Below are positions 1 through 7,388 of a stretch of 53,786 nt of DNA, in pieces. Numbering within the stretch: the first letter of the stretch is position 1; the number at the start of each line of letters is the position of its first letter. The DNA comes from CAZTPJ01 sp964614515. Its GTDB lineage: Bacteria; Planctomycetota; Phycisphaerae; Phycisphaerales; UBA1924. Location of the stretch: assembly GCA_964614515.1 (NCBI GenBank), contig CAZTPJ010000018.1, positions 1 to 53,786 on the forward strand. Direction: 5' to 3'. A program made the position numbers and the translations under genes. The notes under the pieces were generated by a model. It made no database searches. It saw nothing but the letters and a program-made list of their open reading frames with translations, and was not told where the DNA came from.

Positions 1-1
1 C

Positions 2-787
2 AACAAGCCGTCGCGCACCATCTCCACGGTTCGCGATGAGCCGGAGATGGATCGACGCACGGTCGTGAGTCTCGTCGATCACCCGGCCGCGCCACGGCTG
101 TTTCCCGTCGGAAGGCTCGACTTTCACACGCTCGGCCTGATCCTGCTGACGAACGATGGCGAGATGGCGAATCGGATCACGCATCCGCGCTATGGCCTTG
201 CGAAGACGTATCGCGCGGTGGTCAAGGGCCTGCTTGATGACGCCGCGATCGAGCAACTTGAACGCGGCATTTATCTCGCGGAGCGCAAGGAGGGCGAGAC
301 GCGGGGCGCGGTTCGCACCGCGCACGTTCAGATCATCATCATCGCCCGCGACCGCGATCGCACGCTGCTTGAGATCACGCTGAAGGAAGGGCGGAACCGG
401 CAGGTTCGTCGGATGCTCGCGGCGGCGGGCTGCCCGGTGAAGAAACTCGAGCGCATCGCCCTTGGCCCGCTGACGCTCAAGGGCGTGCCGCGCGGGGCGT
501 GGCGAGAACTGACGCGGCAGGAGATCGTGGCGCTCAAGCGCGCCACACGCCCCCAGAAATCGGATGCGGCGGGCGCCCAGGCCACGGGTCCTGATGCCCA
601 AACCGACGCGCTGCCTCGTCGTGCGCCCAGGCCGGGTTCCGTGGTCACGGCCCGGGCTTCGCGTGGTACGACGCGACGGCCAACCACCCGCACCAAGTCC
701 GCGACGACGTCGAGACCCGACGATCGCACGTCGCGCCGCGCGTCCCGGGCCGCGCCGCGCGCGGCCAAGTCCAGGCGGAGGGCGTAA
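2..787 (+). CDS. RluB/RsuA-family rRNA pseudouridine synthase (5' partial)
   Basis: Isomerises a specific uridine of ribosomal RNA to pseudouridine. The reading frame is open from base 2, so the N-terminal S4 domain lies outside the window. Visible are the family signatures NKP, STVRDE, the catalytic-aspartate motif RLFPVGRLD and LTNDGE, followed by KTYRAVVKG and the late motif EGRNRQVRRM. These match the RluB/RluE/RsuA branch rather than RluA; I cannot tell which rRNA position is modified. After about residue 185 (counting from the ATG at base 47) the protein becomes an Arg/Thr/Ser/Ala-rich basic tail of about 60 residues, probably disordered and RNA-binding. Its stop overlaps the next start as TAATG, suggesting coupled translation. 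Confidence 0.88.
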   Translation, partial: NKPSRTISTVRDEPEMDRRTVVSLVDHPAAPRLFPVGRLDFHTLGLILLTNDGEMANRITHPRYGLAKTYRAVVKGLLDDAAIEQLERGIYLAERKEGETRGAVRTAHVQIIIIARDRDRTLLEITLKEGRNRQVRRMLAAAGCPVKKLERIALGPLTLKGVPRGAWRELTRQEIVALKRATRPQKSDAAGAQATGPDAQTDALPRRAPRPGSVVTARASRGTTRRPTTRTKSATTSRPDDRTSRRASRAAPRAAKSRRRA

Positions 788-2283
788 TGAAACTCGCCAA
801 GTCCATCGTGCCCGTGAAGGTCTCGATGTTGGGACGTCGTCGCGTGGCCGTCTCAGCGCTGCGTGATGCGGCGTTGACGGCGCAGAAGTCCCGCCTGCCG
901 CAGATGGCGGCGGCGCTGTCGTTTCGCACGGTGTTCAGCCTGATTCCGATGCTGATCATTTCGCTGGTGGCGCTGCGCATCTTCGCGAGCGAGGAGGACA
1001 TCGCGGACGCCATCGCCCAGTCGCTGCAATACGCGGGCTTGAGCGACATCGCCGTGAGCGACGAGGCCTTCGAGTCTGACTCGCAGTTCTTTGGTCCGCC
1101 GGTCGGTCCACCGGCGGCGGCGAGCGAGCCGACAGGCACGGAGCCACCGCTCGACACCACGCCCACGACATCGGCCCCGATCGATCCGGAGCGCGCCGCC
1201 AGGCTCGATCAATGGATCGCCGATCGCGTCGCGGGTATCAGCAAGATTCCGCTGGGCGCGGTTGGCTTCCTCGGAATCGCGATGCTGATCTACGCGGCCG
1301 TGTCGATGCTCGTCGAAGTTGAGCGCGCGTTCAATCAGATCTATCGCGTGCCGGCGGGTCGATCGTGGATTCGTCGGATTACGCAGTATTGGACGCTGCT
1401 GACGCTTGGCGGGTTGTTCCTGTTCGCGACGTTTTATGTCGGCGAACGCGGGAAGAACCTGATCTTTGAGTTCGCGGAGGGTCGCGGATTGACCCTCGGC
1501 GGCACGATCGGTCTGGCGTCGATCGGGTTTGCGGTGACGGTGCTGATTTCGACGCTGCTGTTGATGCTGGCGTACATGGCCGTGCCGAACACGCGAGTGA
1601 AGGTCTTGCCCGCGCTGACGGGCGCGTTGTTCGCCGCGTTTTTGTGGGAAGCGGGCAAGTGGGGCTTCACGCAGTATCTCGCGTATGCGACGAACTATGA
1701 ACGTCTGTATGGATCGCTCGCGCTGATCCCGCTGTTCCTGCTGTGGGTGTATATCACCTGGATCATCGTGCTGATGGGGCTGGTCGTCGCGTATCGACTT
1801 CAGCATCTGCGCTTCGGGCAGCCGATCGTCGCGGATGACGAGCCTGTCGAACCGGTGATCGTCGATCCCGCGTGCATCCTCGGCATTCTCGCCACGCTCG
1901 CAGAACGTTTCAAACAAGGACGCGCGGCCGAACTCGCGGAACTTGAGAAACTCGTCGGCGTGAAGCGGCCGATCGTCACGGCCATGCTGGATCGACTCGT
2001 GGATGCGTCGATTCTTCATCGCATTCAGGGTCGCAACGGTCAGCCTGCGTTCGCGCTGGCGCGGCCGGCGGATGAGATTCGCGTCGCGGATGCGCTTGAT
2101 CTGACGCGCAACATGGCCGCGGGACCGGATGATGATGTCGCGTGCGGGCTTGTGGGTCGGTTGCGTGCGGCGCAGCGTGACGCGACGAACTCGATGACCA
2201 TCGCGCAGTTGGTCCCCCCCCCTCCGACGGCGGCACCCGCGATTGACGCCACAGCGCCGGCGGATCTGCCAAGAGAGCACTGA
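787..2283 (+). CDS. YihY/BrkB-family membrane protein with C-terminal winged-helix-like domain
   Basis: Integral inner-membrane protein of the YihY/BrkB family, once mislabelled ribonuclease BN; molecular function unknown. The family signature ALSFRTVFSLIPML lies near residues 43-55, followed by about six hydrophobic segments (near 55, 155, 200, 240, 275 and 320). A Pro/Thr-rich insert around residues 98-132 sits between the first and second membrane parts. After the last membrane segment, residues about 355-430 read like a winged-helix domain (LEKLVGVKRPIVTAMLDRLVDASIL), an arrangement seen in several family members. A run of nine C (2214-2222) falls in the Pro-rich C-terminus. The start overlaps the preceding stop by one base. 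Confidence 0.85.
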   Translation: MKLAKSIVPVKVSMLGRRRVAVSALRDAALTAQKSRLPQMAAALSFRTVFSLIPMLIISLVALRIFASEEDIADAIAQSLQYAGLSDIAVSDEAFESDSQFFGPPVGPPAAASEPTGTEPPLDTTPTTSAPIDPERAARLDQWIADRVAGISKIPLGAVGFLGIAMLIYAAVSMLVEVERAFNQIYRVPAGRSWIRRITQYWTLLTLGGLFLFATFYVGERGKNLIFEFAEGRGLTLGGTIGLASIGFAVTVLISTLLLMLAYMAVPNTRVKVLPALTGALFAAFLWEAGKWGFTQYLAYATNYERLYGSLALIPLFLLWVYITWIIVLMGLVVAYRLQHLRFGQPIVADDEPVEPVIVDPACILGILATLAERFKQGRAAELAELEKLVGVKRPIVTAMLDRLVDASILHRIQGRNGQPAFALARPADEIRVADALDLTRNMAAGPDDDVACGLVGRLRAAQRDATNSMTIAQLVPPPPTAAPAIDATAPADLPREH

Positions 2284-2293
2284 TTCAGGGCGT

Positions 2294-2383
2294 GGAACCG
2301 CTCGCGGGGCGAGAGGGCTACCCGGAACCGCGTTCGGAGAAAGCGGTGGACCCGTAGCCGATTTCGGAGAAAGCGGTGGACCC
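2294..2383 (+). repeat. Three degenerate 30-bp tandem repeats
   Basis: Three consecutive 30-base units begin at 2294, 2324 and 2354. The second and third share an exact 22-base block (2333-2354 and 2363-2384); the first matches at its start (GGAACCG) and loosely after that. They fill the gap between the YihY-family gene and miaB, and the last unit runs up to the putative miaB promoter. No coding role is apparent. Confidence 0.7.
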
Positions 2384-2386
2384 GCA

Positions 2387-2398
2387 TACACTTCTGCG
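2387..2398 (+). promoter_or_regulatory. miaB -10 element, leaderless start
   Basis: TACACT (2387-2392) ends six bases before the ATG, so a normal initiation distance puts the first transcribed base at or next to the start codon. No Shine-Dalgarno sequence is present and no convincing -35 is seen. Confidence 0.5.
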
Positions 2399-4147
2399 AT
2401 GCCCAACAAGGCCGTGTATCTTGAGACGTTCGGCTGCCAGATGAACGAACTGGATTCCCAGTTGGTGGCGGGGCAGCTTCGCGCGTTGGGGTATACGTTT
2501 ACGGCCGAGGCGGGCGATGCGGATGTGATTCTGTACAACACCTGTTCCGTTCGCGAACACGCGGAACAGAAAGTCTGGTCGAGGCTTGGCCTGCTGGCAA
2601 ATCGCAAGAAGCAACGGCCGGAGTTGATCGTCGGCGTGCTTGGATGCCTGGCGGAGCGCGATGGCGTGGATCTCATTCGGCGGATGCCGGTGGTGGATGT
2701 GCTGTGCGGGCCGGGGGAACTGGACAAGTTGCCCGCGCTTTTGGACAACGCGGTGAAGACCAAGGCGTCGCTGGATTCCGACTCCCCGGGCGGCGCGCTG
2801 TCCCCCCCTCGCGCGTTCGACGAATCAGCGACCGCCCGACTTACGTCCTCGCGACAGGTGGCGTTGCAGGGGAGCGCTTCGCGGCGATCATCCACGCTGG
2901 CCGCGGCGGAGGACTCGCTTGAATTGCTCGATCTGTCGCGCGCGGTGTCGCCGATCGACAGCGCGGGATCATCGGCGTATGTACGCATCACGCGCGGGTG
3001 CAACAAGTTCTGCACGTATTGCGTAGTGCCATTCACGCGCGGGGCGGAGATCCACCGCCCGCCGGATCACATCGTCGATGAATGCCGCAAACTCGCCGAC
3101 GCAGGCGTCATCGAAATCACATTGCTCGGACAGACGGTGAATCACTATCGCTTTGAGCACGGCGCGGCCGTGGCGATCAACGGCATCACGCAGCCGCAAA
3201 AGGGGCGATCATACAAGGGCGGGCATCGTCGCGATCCGTTCGCGGGCGAGCGTGTGACGACGTTCGCGGATCTGCTCGCGCGGATTCACGATGAGGTTCC
3301 CGCGATTCAGCGGCTGCGATTCGTCACGAGTTATCCGCGCGACTTCGGCGATGATGTGCTGGAAGTGATGCGCGATCATCCGCGCATCTGCCGATACCTG
3401 CACGTCCCGGCCCAGAGCGGATCCAACCGCATCCTCAAACTCATGAACCGCGGGTATGAAGTTGAAGAGTACATGGACTTCCTCGCCCGCGCCCGCGCGA
3501 TTCTCGACACGCCGCAGCGCCCGCTGATGATCAGCGGCGACATCATCGTCGGATTCCCGACGGAAACGGAAGAGGATCACGCGGCCACGCGCGATCTGCT
3601 GCGCGCGGCGCGATACAAGAGCGCGTTCATCTTCAAGTATTCGCCGCGCCCCGGCACGGTCGCGTATGACAAACTCGCCGATGATGTGCCCGAGGCCGTC
3701 AAGCGCCGACGCAACAACGAACTCCTCGCGATCCAGACGGACATCAGCGACGAGATTTCGCGGGCGCAGGTGGGGCGCGAGATGGACGTGATGATCGAGG
3801 GCCTCAGCCGACGCACGCTCAAACGCGCGGGCCTGACGAAATCTGAGATTCGCACTTCCAGCGCCATCACGCTCACCATCGCCGGCCGTGATCTCCGTGC
3901 GCCTGCGACCGCTGCTGCTGTTGATGTGCCACCGACCGTCGCTTCGACGGTCGATGCTTCCCGCGCCGTGTCGCCAACCTTCGACCACGACGGCGAGGTC
4001 CAACTCACCGGCCGTACCGACGGCGACCTGATCGTCCTGCTCGACGCCCCGGCCGCGCGGGCCGATGACCTCATTGGCCGTATCGTCCGCGCACGAATCA
4101 CGGCGGGCGACCGCCTGAGCCTGCAAGGACGGATGATTGAAAAGTAA
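2399..4147 (+). CDS. miaB: tRNA-2-methylthio-N6-dimethylallyladenosine synthase MiaB
   Basis: Radical-SAM methylthiotransferase that adds the 2-methylthio group at A37 of tRNAs reading UNN codons. The start at 2399 gives the canonical N-terminus (KAVYLETFGCQMNELDS); upstream codons lie in a repeat. The N-terminal Fe-S cysteines are C13, C49 and C83, and the radical-SAM cluster is C201/C205/C208 (CNKFCTYC). The protein is long for the family (582 residues against about 440-480) because of low-complexity insertions: about residues 121-185 before the radical-SAM domain, about 265-285, and about 500-525 inside the C-terminal TRAM domain. The last coincides with a palindromic repeat at 3926-3959. 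All key residues are kept, so activity is likely. Confidence 0.93.
   Translation: MPNKAVYLETFGCQMNELDSQLVAGQLRALGYTFTAEAGDADVILYNTCSVREHAEQKVWSRLGLLANRKKQRPELIVGVLGCLAERDGVDLIRRMPVVDVLCGPGELDKLPALLDNAVKTKASLDSDSPGGALSPPRAFDESATARLTSSRQVALQGSASRRSSTLAAAEDSLELLDLSRAVSPIDSAGSSAYVRITRGCNKFCTYCVVPFTRGAEIHRPPDHIVDECRKLADAGVIEITLLGQTVNHYRFEHGAAVAINGITQPQKGRSYKGGHRRDPFAGERVTTFADLLARIHDEVPAIQRLRFVTSYPRDFGDDVLEVMRDHPRICRYLHVPAQSGSNRILKLMNRGYEVEEYMDFLARARAILDTPQRPLMISGDIIVGFPTETEEDHAATRDLLRAARYKSAFIFKYSPRPGTVAYDKLADDVPEAVKRRRNNELLAIQTDISDEISRAQVGREMDVMIEGLSRRTLKRAGLTKSEIRTSSAITLTIAGRDLRAPATAAAVDVPPTVASTVDASRAVSPTFDHDGEVQLTGRTDGDLIVLLDAPAARADDLIGRIVRARITAGDRLSLQGRMIEK
3926..3959 (+). repeat. GTGCCAC-type palindromic element inside miaB
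   Basis: Begins with GTGCCACCGA and contains a 9-bp perfect stem (3933-3941 with 3945-3953) around a CTT loop, ending in ATGCTT. It has the same plan as the intergenic element at 4223-4252, but the stem bases differ and stay complementary. It is read in frame as part of the TRAM-domain insertion. Confidence 0.6.
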
Positions 4148-4222
4148 CGTGCCCCGTCAATCCGTCTTCGGATTGTCGGGATTGGGCGTCCGCAGCGGCA
4201 ACAGTCCCGGCCGTGCCGCATC

Positions 4223-4252
4223 GTGCCATCGAAGTCGCTTCGACTTCGATGT
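4223..4252 (+). repeat. GTGCCA-type palindromic element
   Basis: GTGCCATCGA opening followed by a perfect 10-bp stem (4228-4237 with 4241-4250) and a CTT loop. It lies in the 211-base gap between miaB and the methyltransferase gene; nothing else was recognised in that gap. There is no U-run after the stem, so a role as intrinsic terminator is not supported. Confidence 0.6.
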
Positions 4253-4358
4253 CCCGCGTGCCCGGCCGCGGGCGACCCGATCCGCAACTCCCGCGCGTCC
4301 GCCCATCCCACGCCACGCAAACTCACGGCCGGCGCTGATCCCCGCCGATCCACCCTCC

Positions 4359-5012
4359 ATGACCACGGCCGCGCCATCGCTGCGTTTCCACACCGCCCTT
4401 CGCTACACGGACCGGGCGACGAAGGCCCGGTACATCGCGGACAAGTACGCGGCTATCCTTGGCGGGTCTGTGCTTGATGTCGGGTGCGATGCCGCGCCGC
4501 TGCGGGCGCTGGTCGTGCAGCCGCGGCTGTACACGGGTGTGGACATGCGGCCGGGCGCGGACCTCGTCGTGAATCTTGATCGCGATGATCTGCCGCTGGC
4601 GGACCGCTCGTGTGACACGGTGTTGTGTACGGATGTGCTGGAACATCTTGAGCGGTGTCACGCGGTGTTTGATGAACTCTGCCGCGTCGCGCGCGAGCAT
4701 GTCATCGTCTCGCTGCCGAATCCGCTGCGAGTCCTCGTGCAGGCCCTCGCGGCGGGGCGCATGACGATCAAGTATTACGGCCTGCCGGCCGACGCCCCCC
4801 CCGATCGCCATCGCTGGTTTTTCAGCCATGACGATGCCGTGGCGTTCCTGACGCAGCGCGGCCAGCGCAACGGCTTCGCCATCGAACAACTCGACACCGA
4901 AGACGCCGACACCTCACCCGCCCCCCCCTGGCCCACGCGCGAGAGCGACAACGTGCTCAACCACCCGGCCGTGCGACATGGGACGCTGTGGTGCGTGCTG
5001 CGGCGGGTGTAG
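4359..5012 (+). CDS. Class I SAM-dependent methyltransferase
   Basis: Probable cytoplasmic methyltransferase of the Methyltransf_11 type; substrate unknown. The AdoMet-binding motif I is VLDVGCDAAP (residues 38-47), motif II acidic residue is in TGVDM (about 59-63), and the motif IV region is CTDVLEHLERC (about 90-100), followed by VSLPNP. At 217 residues it is a single-domain enzyme. The frame is open back to 4137 and overlaps miaB, but the upstream part is Arg/Pro/Ser-rich and contains the palindrome, so the ATG at 4359 is preferred. Two C8 runs (4795-4802 and 4921-4928) are read as Pro codons in loops. Confidence 0.8.
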   Translation: MTTAAPSLRFHTALRYTDRATKARYIADKYAAILGGSVLDVGCDAAPLRALVVQPRLYTGVDMRPGADLVVNLDRDDLPLADRSCDTVLCTDVLEHLERCHAVFDELCRVAREHVIVSLPNPLRVLVQALAAGRMTIKYYGLPADAPPDRHRWFFSHDDAVAFLTQRGQRNGFAIEQLDTEDADTSPAPPWPTRESDNVLNHPAVRHGTLWCVLRRV

Positions 5013-5101
5013 CGTGAAGGAACCGCAGAAGGATTCGACCTTGCCGACGGTAAGGCTCGTCGCAATGGAACCTGGCGATACGCGGCGCATCTAACCGTGA
5101 C

Positions 5102-6292
5102 ATGCGACGTGTCACGATTGCTCTTGCCTTGAGTCTGTGTGCCACCTTCATATCGGCGTGCACACAAGAACCACTGCCCTCGCGCATCGCCGTGCTTCAC
5201 CTCGGCGGATCGACCTTGGATCGCGAGGCTCTCGACCTTGTCGGACTCCACATACGCGCCGAAGCCCTGACGGCCGCAATTCCGCTGCTCGAAGAGGCCC
5301 GGACGGACACGGTTGTCTTGCGAATCTCGTCTTCGGCTGGATCGTCAGACGAAGCGCTACGCATTGCCCAAGTGATTCAGACTGAGTTCAAACCACGCTT
5401 CCGCACGGTCACATGGGTTGACACGGCCTGGGGATCCGCGGTGCCCATCGCATGGACTGCCGATGAAGTCGTCATGTCCTCCAGTGGTGAGATCGGACTT
5501 GCGTTCGCCTGGATCGAGTCTTGTCTCACATGGGGACCGCCCGCCGGGCGCATCACATCGCTTGAAGATTGGCTCGCTTTCGGAGATCGTGTCTCCGCGT
5601 GGAGCGGGCGCGACCCGGTCCTGATGAGCGCACTGCAATCGCTTCATCCGCTCTCATACAACATCGATGCCGTTGGGCAACGCATCTGGCGTGCCGACGC
5701 GCACGGCCAGGTGGTCATTACACACGGCAACAGCGACTTCCGCTTGAACGCGGCAACGGCCGTGTCGCTCGACATCGCGGTGGGCATTGCTGACTCAAGC
5801 GCTGAGTTGGCCATGTCCCTGGGACACGCTTCTGGGGCGTGGGTCGGCAAGGATGCCGATGCATTGCTGCAGCGTCACGCGGTGGAAGCCGAACAAAGAC
5901 GGCGGATATCGGAACAACTCTGGCTCGATTATCACGCGGCGCTGGGCGAACCGGTAACGGAGATGCGCCGCGGAGCTGGTACGCCCTCCATCGAGGCGAC
6001 CGCTCGCCGCCACTTCAAAGCCCTTGAGACGCTCATCCGTGAGTATCCGTACCTGAGTTTTTGGGCGCTCGGCATGTCTGATCTGCAATGGCTCGAATGG
6101 CGCCACAATCAACAACAGCGGTTCGCGCGTTCCCAGCGCTCATTCAGCCGGGTGCCAAAGCTCCGGCGCGGCCGTAGAATTGCGGGCGTGCAGGGGCGTT
6201 CGCATGGTCATGCCTTTCGGCCAGACCATGGCACCCGGCGCGTCACGATTCTCTCCTCACCACCAGCACCAGACTGGGCGCATCAAAGTTGA
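5102..6292 (+). CDS. Putative lipoprotein with ClpP/SppA-like (SDH-type) serine protease fold
   Basis: The N-terminus is a lipoprotein signal (MRRVTIALALSLCATFISAC) with predicted lipidation at C20. Residues about 28-200 resemble the periplasmic NfeD/SppA branch of the ClpP-crotonase fold: IAVLHLGG, a DTVVLRISSSAGSSDEALRIA block, and AWGSAVPIAWTADEVVMS, where S112 occupies the usual nucleophile position. A catalytic Lys or Asp cannot be assigned confidently. The last 50 or so residues, from about 6160, are Arg-rich, overlap a 30-bp repeat (6170-6199) and run into the convergent gene ending at 6243, so the original C-terminus may have been altered. Base composition is less GC-rich than in the neighbours. 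Family assignment is inference. Confidence 0.6.
   Translation: MRRVTIALALSLCATFISACTQEPLPSRIAVLHLGGSTLDREALDLVGLHIRAEALTAAIPLLEEARTDTVVLRISSSAGSSDEALRIAQVIQTEFKPRFRTVTWVDTAWGSAVPIAWTADEVVMSSSGEIGLAFAWIESCLTWGPPAGRITSLEDWLAFGDRVSAWSGRDPVLMSALQSLHPLSYNIDAVGQRIWRADAHGQVVITHGNSDFRLNAATAVSLDIAVGIADSSAELAMSLGHASGAWVGKDADALLQRHAVEAEQRRRISEQLWLDYHAALGEPVTEMRRGAGTPSIEATARRHFKALETLIREYPYLSFWALGMSDLQWLEWRHNQQQRFARSQRSFSRVPKLRRGRRIAGVQGRSHGHAFRPDHGTRRVTILSSPPAPDWAHQS
6170..6199 (+). repeat. 30-bp direct repeat, copy 1
   Basis: Matches 6892-6921 at about 26 of 30 positions (GGCCGTAG, TTGCGGGCGTGCA and GGCGT blocks). The two copies bracket the orphan gene at 6243-6752. Confidence 0.6.
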
Positions 6293-6752
6293 TCGAGTAT
6301 TCGCGCTTCATGTCCTGAACAAGGTGGATCGGGTCGGTCTCTACAACCTTGGCATCCTCCTCGGGTTGGATGAGCAGTTCAACATGATCGACGAGAGGTT
6401 CCAAGAGTACGGCACGGATGAAACGACTAAGGCGACTGAGTGGTTCATCCAACGCGGCAAAGCCGTCAGCACTCGTTGCATCAAGTGCATCTGCGGAGAG
6501 TATCTGGTCTGCGACGTTTAAGAGCGGGTCTGAGGTGAGCAAGAAGGGAAGATTGCGTTCGACCCCGTTGAACTGTATCGCTCGTGCCTTTAGAATTGAA
6601 GCCATTCGAGGCTGTACAGCACAGTGGGGGCCGAGGCAGATGAATACACGCGCATCGAGTGCCTGCCGCAGAATCCGCCATGCGAGCGACACCTGAGCGT
6701 CATGTGTTACTGGAGTACCGAATACAATCAGACCACCGGCGATCGTGCTCAT
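6243..6752 (-). CDS. Hypothetical protein (orphan, 169 aa)
   Basis: No family recognised. The start is supported by GGGAGA about six bases upstream of the ATG. The protein appears soluble and slightly acidic, begins MSTIAGGLIVFGTPVTHDAQ, carries a hydrophobic patch RVFICLGPHC around residue 35-45 and an acidic middle (LVDHVELLIQPEED), and ends in a hydrophobic strand before RRES. It is bracketed by 30-bp direct repeats and lies next to another small orphan on the same strand. That setting resembles accessory modules such as immunity genes, but no toxin partner is visible. Confidence 0.55.
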   Translation of the reverse strand: MSTIAGGLIVFGTPVTHDAQVSLAWRILRQALDARVFICLGPHCAVQPRMASILKARAIQFNGVERNLPFLLTSDPLLNVADQILSADALDATSADGFAALDEPLSRLSRFIRAVLLEPLVDHVELLIQPEEDAKVVETDPIHLVQDMKREYSINFDAPSLVLVVRRES

Positions 6753-6891
6753 GACTTCTCCCGGCTCACGACGGTGCCGAGTGACCGCAGCTCAATGTGG
6801 CCACGCGGGACATTCATGCTCCAAGACAATCGCAAGCATACCCCCACTCGTCGTGCCCATCCGGAGCGATGGCCGGGGGCGGCTTCGGCCC

Positions 6892-6921
6892 GGCCGTAGC
6901 CTTGCGGGCGTGCAATGGCGT
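6892..6921 (+). repeat. 30-bp direct repeat, copy 2
   Basis: Second copy of the element at 6170-6199. It lies in the 278-base gap between the two small orphan genes; nothing else was recognised in that gap. Confidence 0.6.
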
Positions 6922-7030
6922 GGGCGTGACAACCTGCTGGTAGTCCGAGCGACTCGCCGCCGACGTCCTGCCGAACACCTCGCGAACAGGAGCTCGTGAC
7001 AACAGCTGGCGTACTCCTTCGATGCGGCAG

Positions 7031-7333
7031 CTATTGGCCGCTTCTGTCCGACTTTTTACAAAGTACCCGCTTCATGTGCCATACGCATGTGAACAGCAAA
7101 CCGGGGATGCAGCCCCAGTCGATGAGAGGTGGGATCCACCACAGGCTGTTCATTGTGTTGCTCGGTACCACAATCAGCCCAGCCGAACCAGCGACACCAC
7201 CCAACAGCGGTATCCATGAACGAGCGGAACGCCCCAGGAGATGAGCCAAAACAAACTGCTTCCAGTTCAACACTGCGATGTAGAACGCGAGTGTCAGCAA
7301 GACGATCCCGAGAATCCACCGAGCTTCATCCAT
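7031..7333 (-). CDS. Small integral membrane protein (100 aa)
   Basis: Three hydrophobic segments are visible, at about residues 6-24, 42-58 and 66-86, with the recognisable spacing ARWILGIVLLTLAFYIAVLNW, SWIPLLGGVAGSAGLI and LIDWGCIPGLLFTCVWH. This layout is typical of a small family scattered through bacteria near secretion or immunity genes, which I recall only as hypothetical. A GGAG sequence lies about 11 bases upstream of the ATG. The gene is followed by a palindrome-bearing gap and then the orphan at 6243-6752. No function is claimed. Confidence 0.7.
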   Translation of the reverse strand: MDEARWILGIVLLTLAFYIAVLNWKQFVLAHLLGRSARSWIPLLGGVAGSAGLIVVPSNTMNSLWWIPPLIDWGCIPGLLFTCVWHMKRVLCKKSDRSGQ

Positions 7334-7361
7334 GCGTCGTGCGCTCCATTAAACATCAAGG

Positions 7362-7388
7362 CCAAGCCCTCCTTGACGGTCGGGCTTC
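7362..7388 (+). repeat. AAGCCC...GGGCTT hairpin repeat (solo copy)
   Basis: 27-base element whose ends AAGCCC and GGGCTT are complementary. Near-identical copies occur at 39381-39407 (inverted) and 39550-39576. Here it separates two minus-strand genes. Confidence 0.7.

Noticed and set aside
853..3036. 727-codon minus-strand frame opposite the YihY-type gene and miaB
   Set aside because: Arg/Gln/His-rich composition typical of antisense frames, and both plus-strand genes carry clear family motifs.
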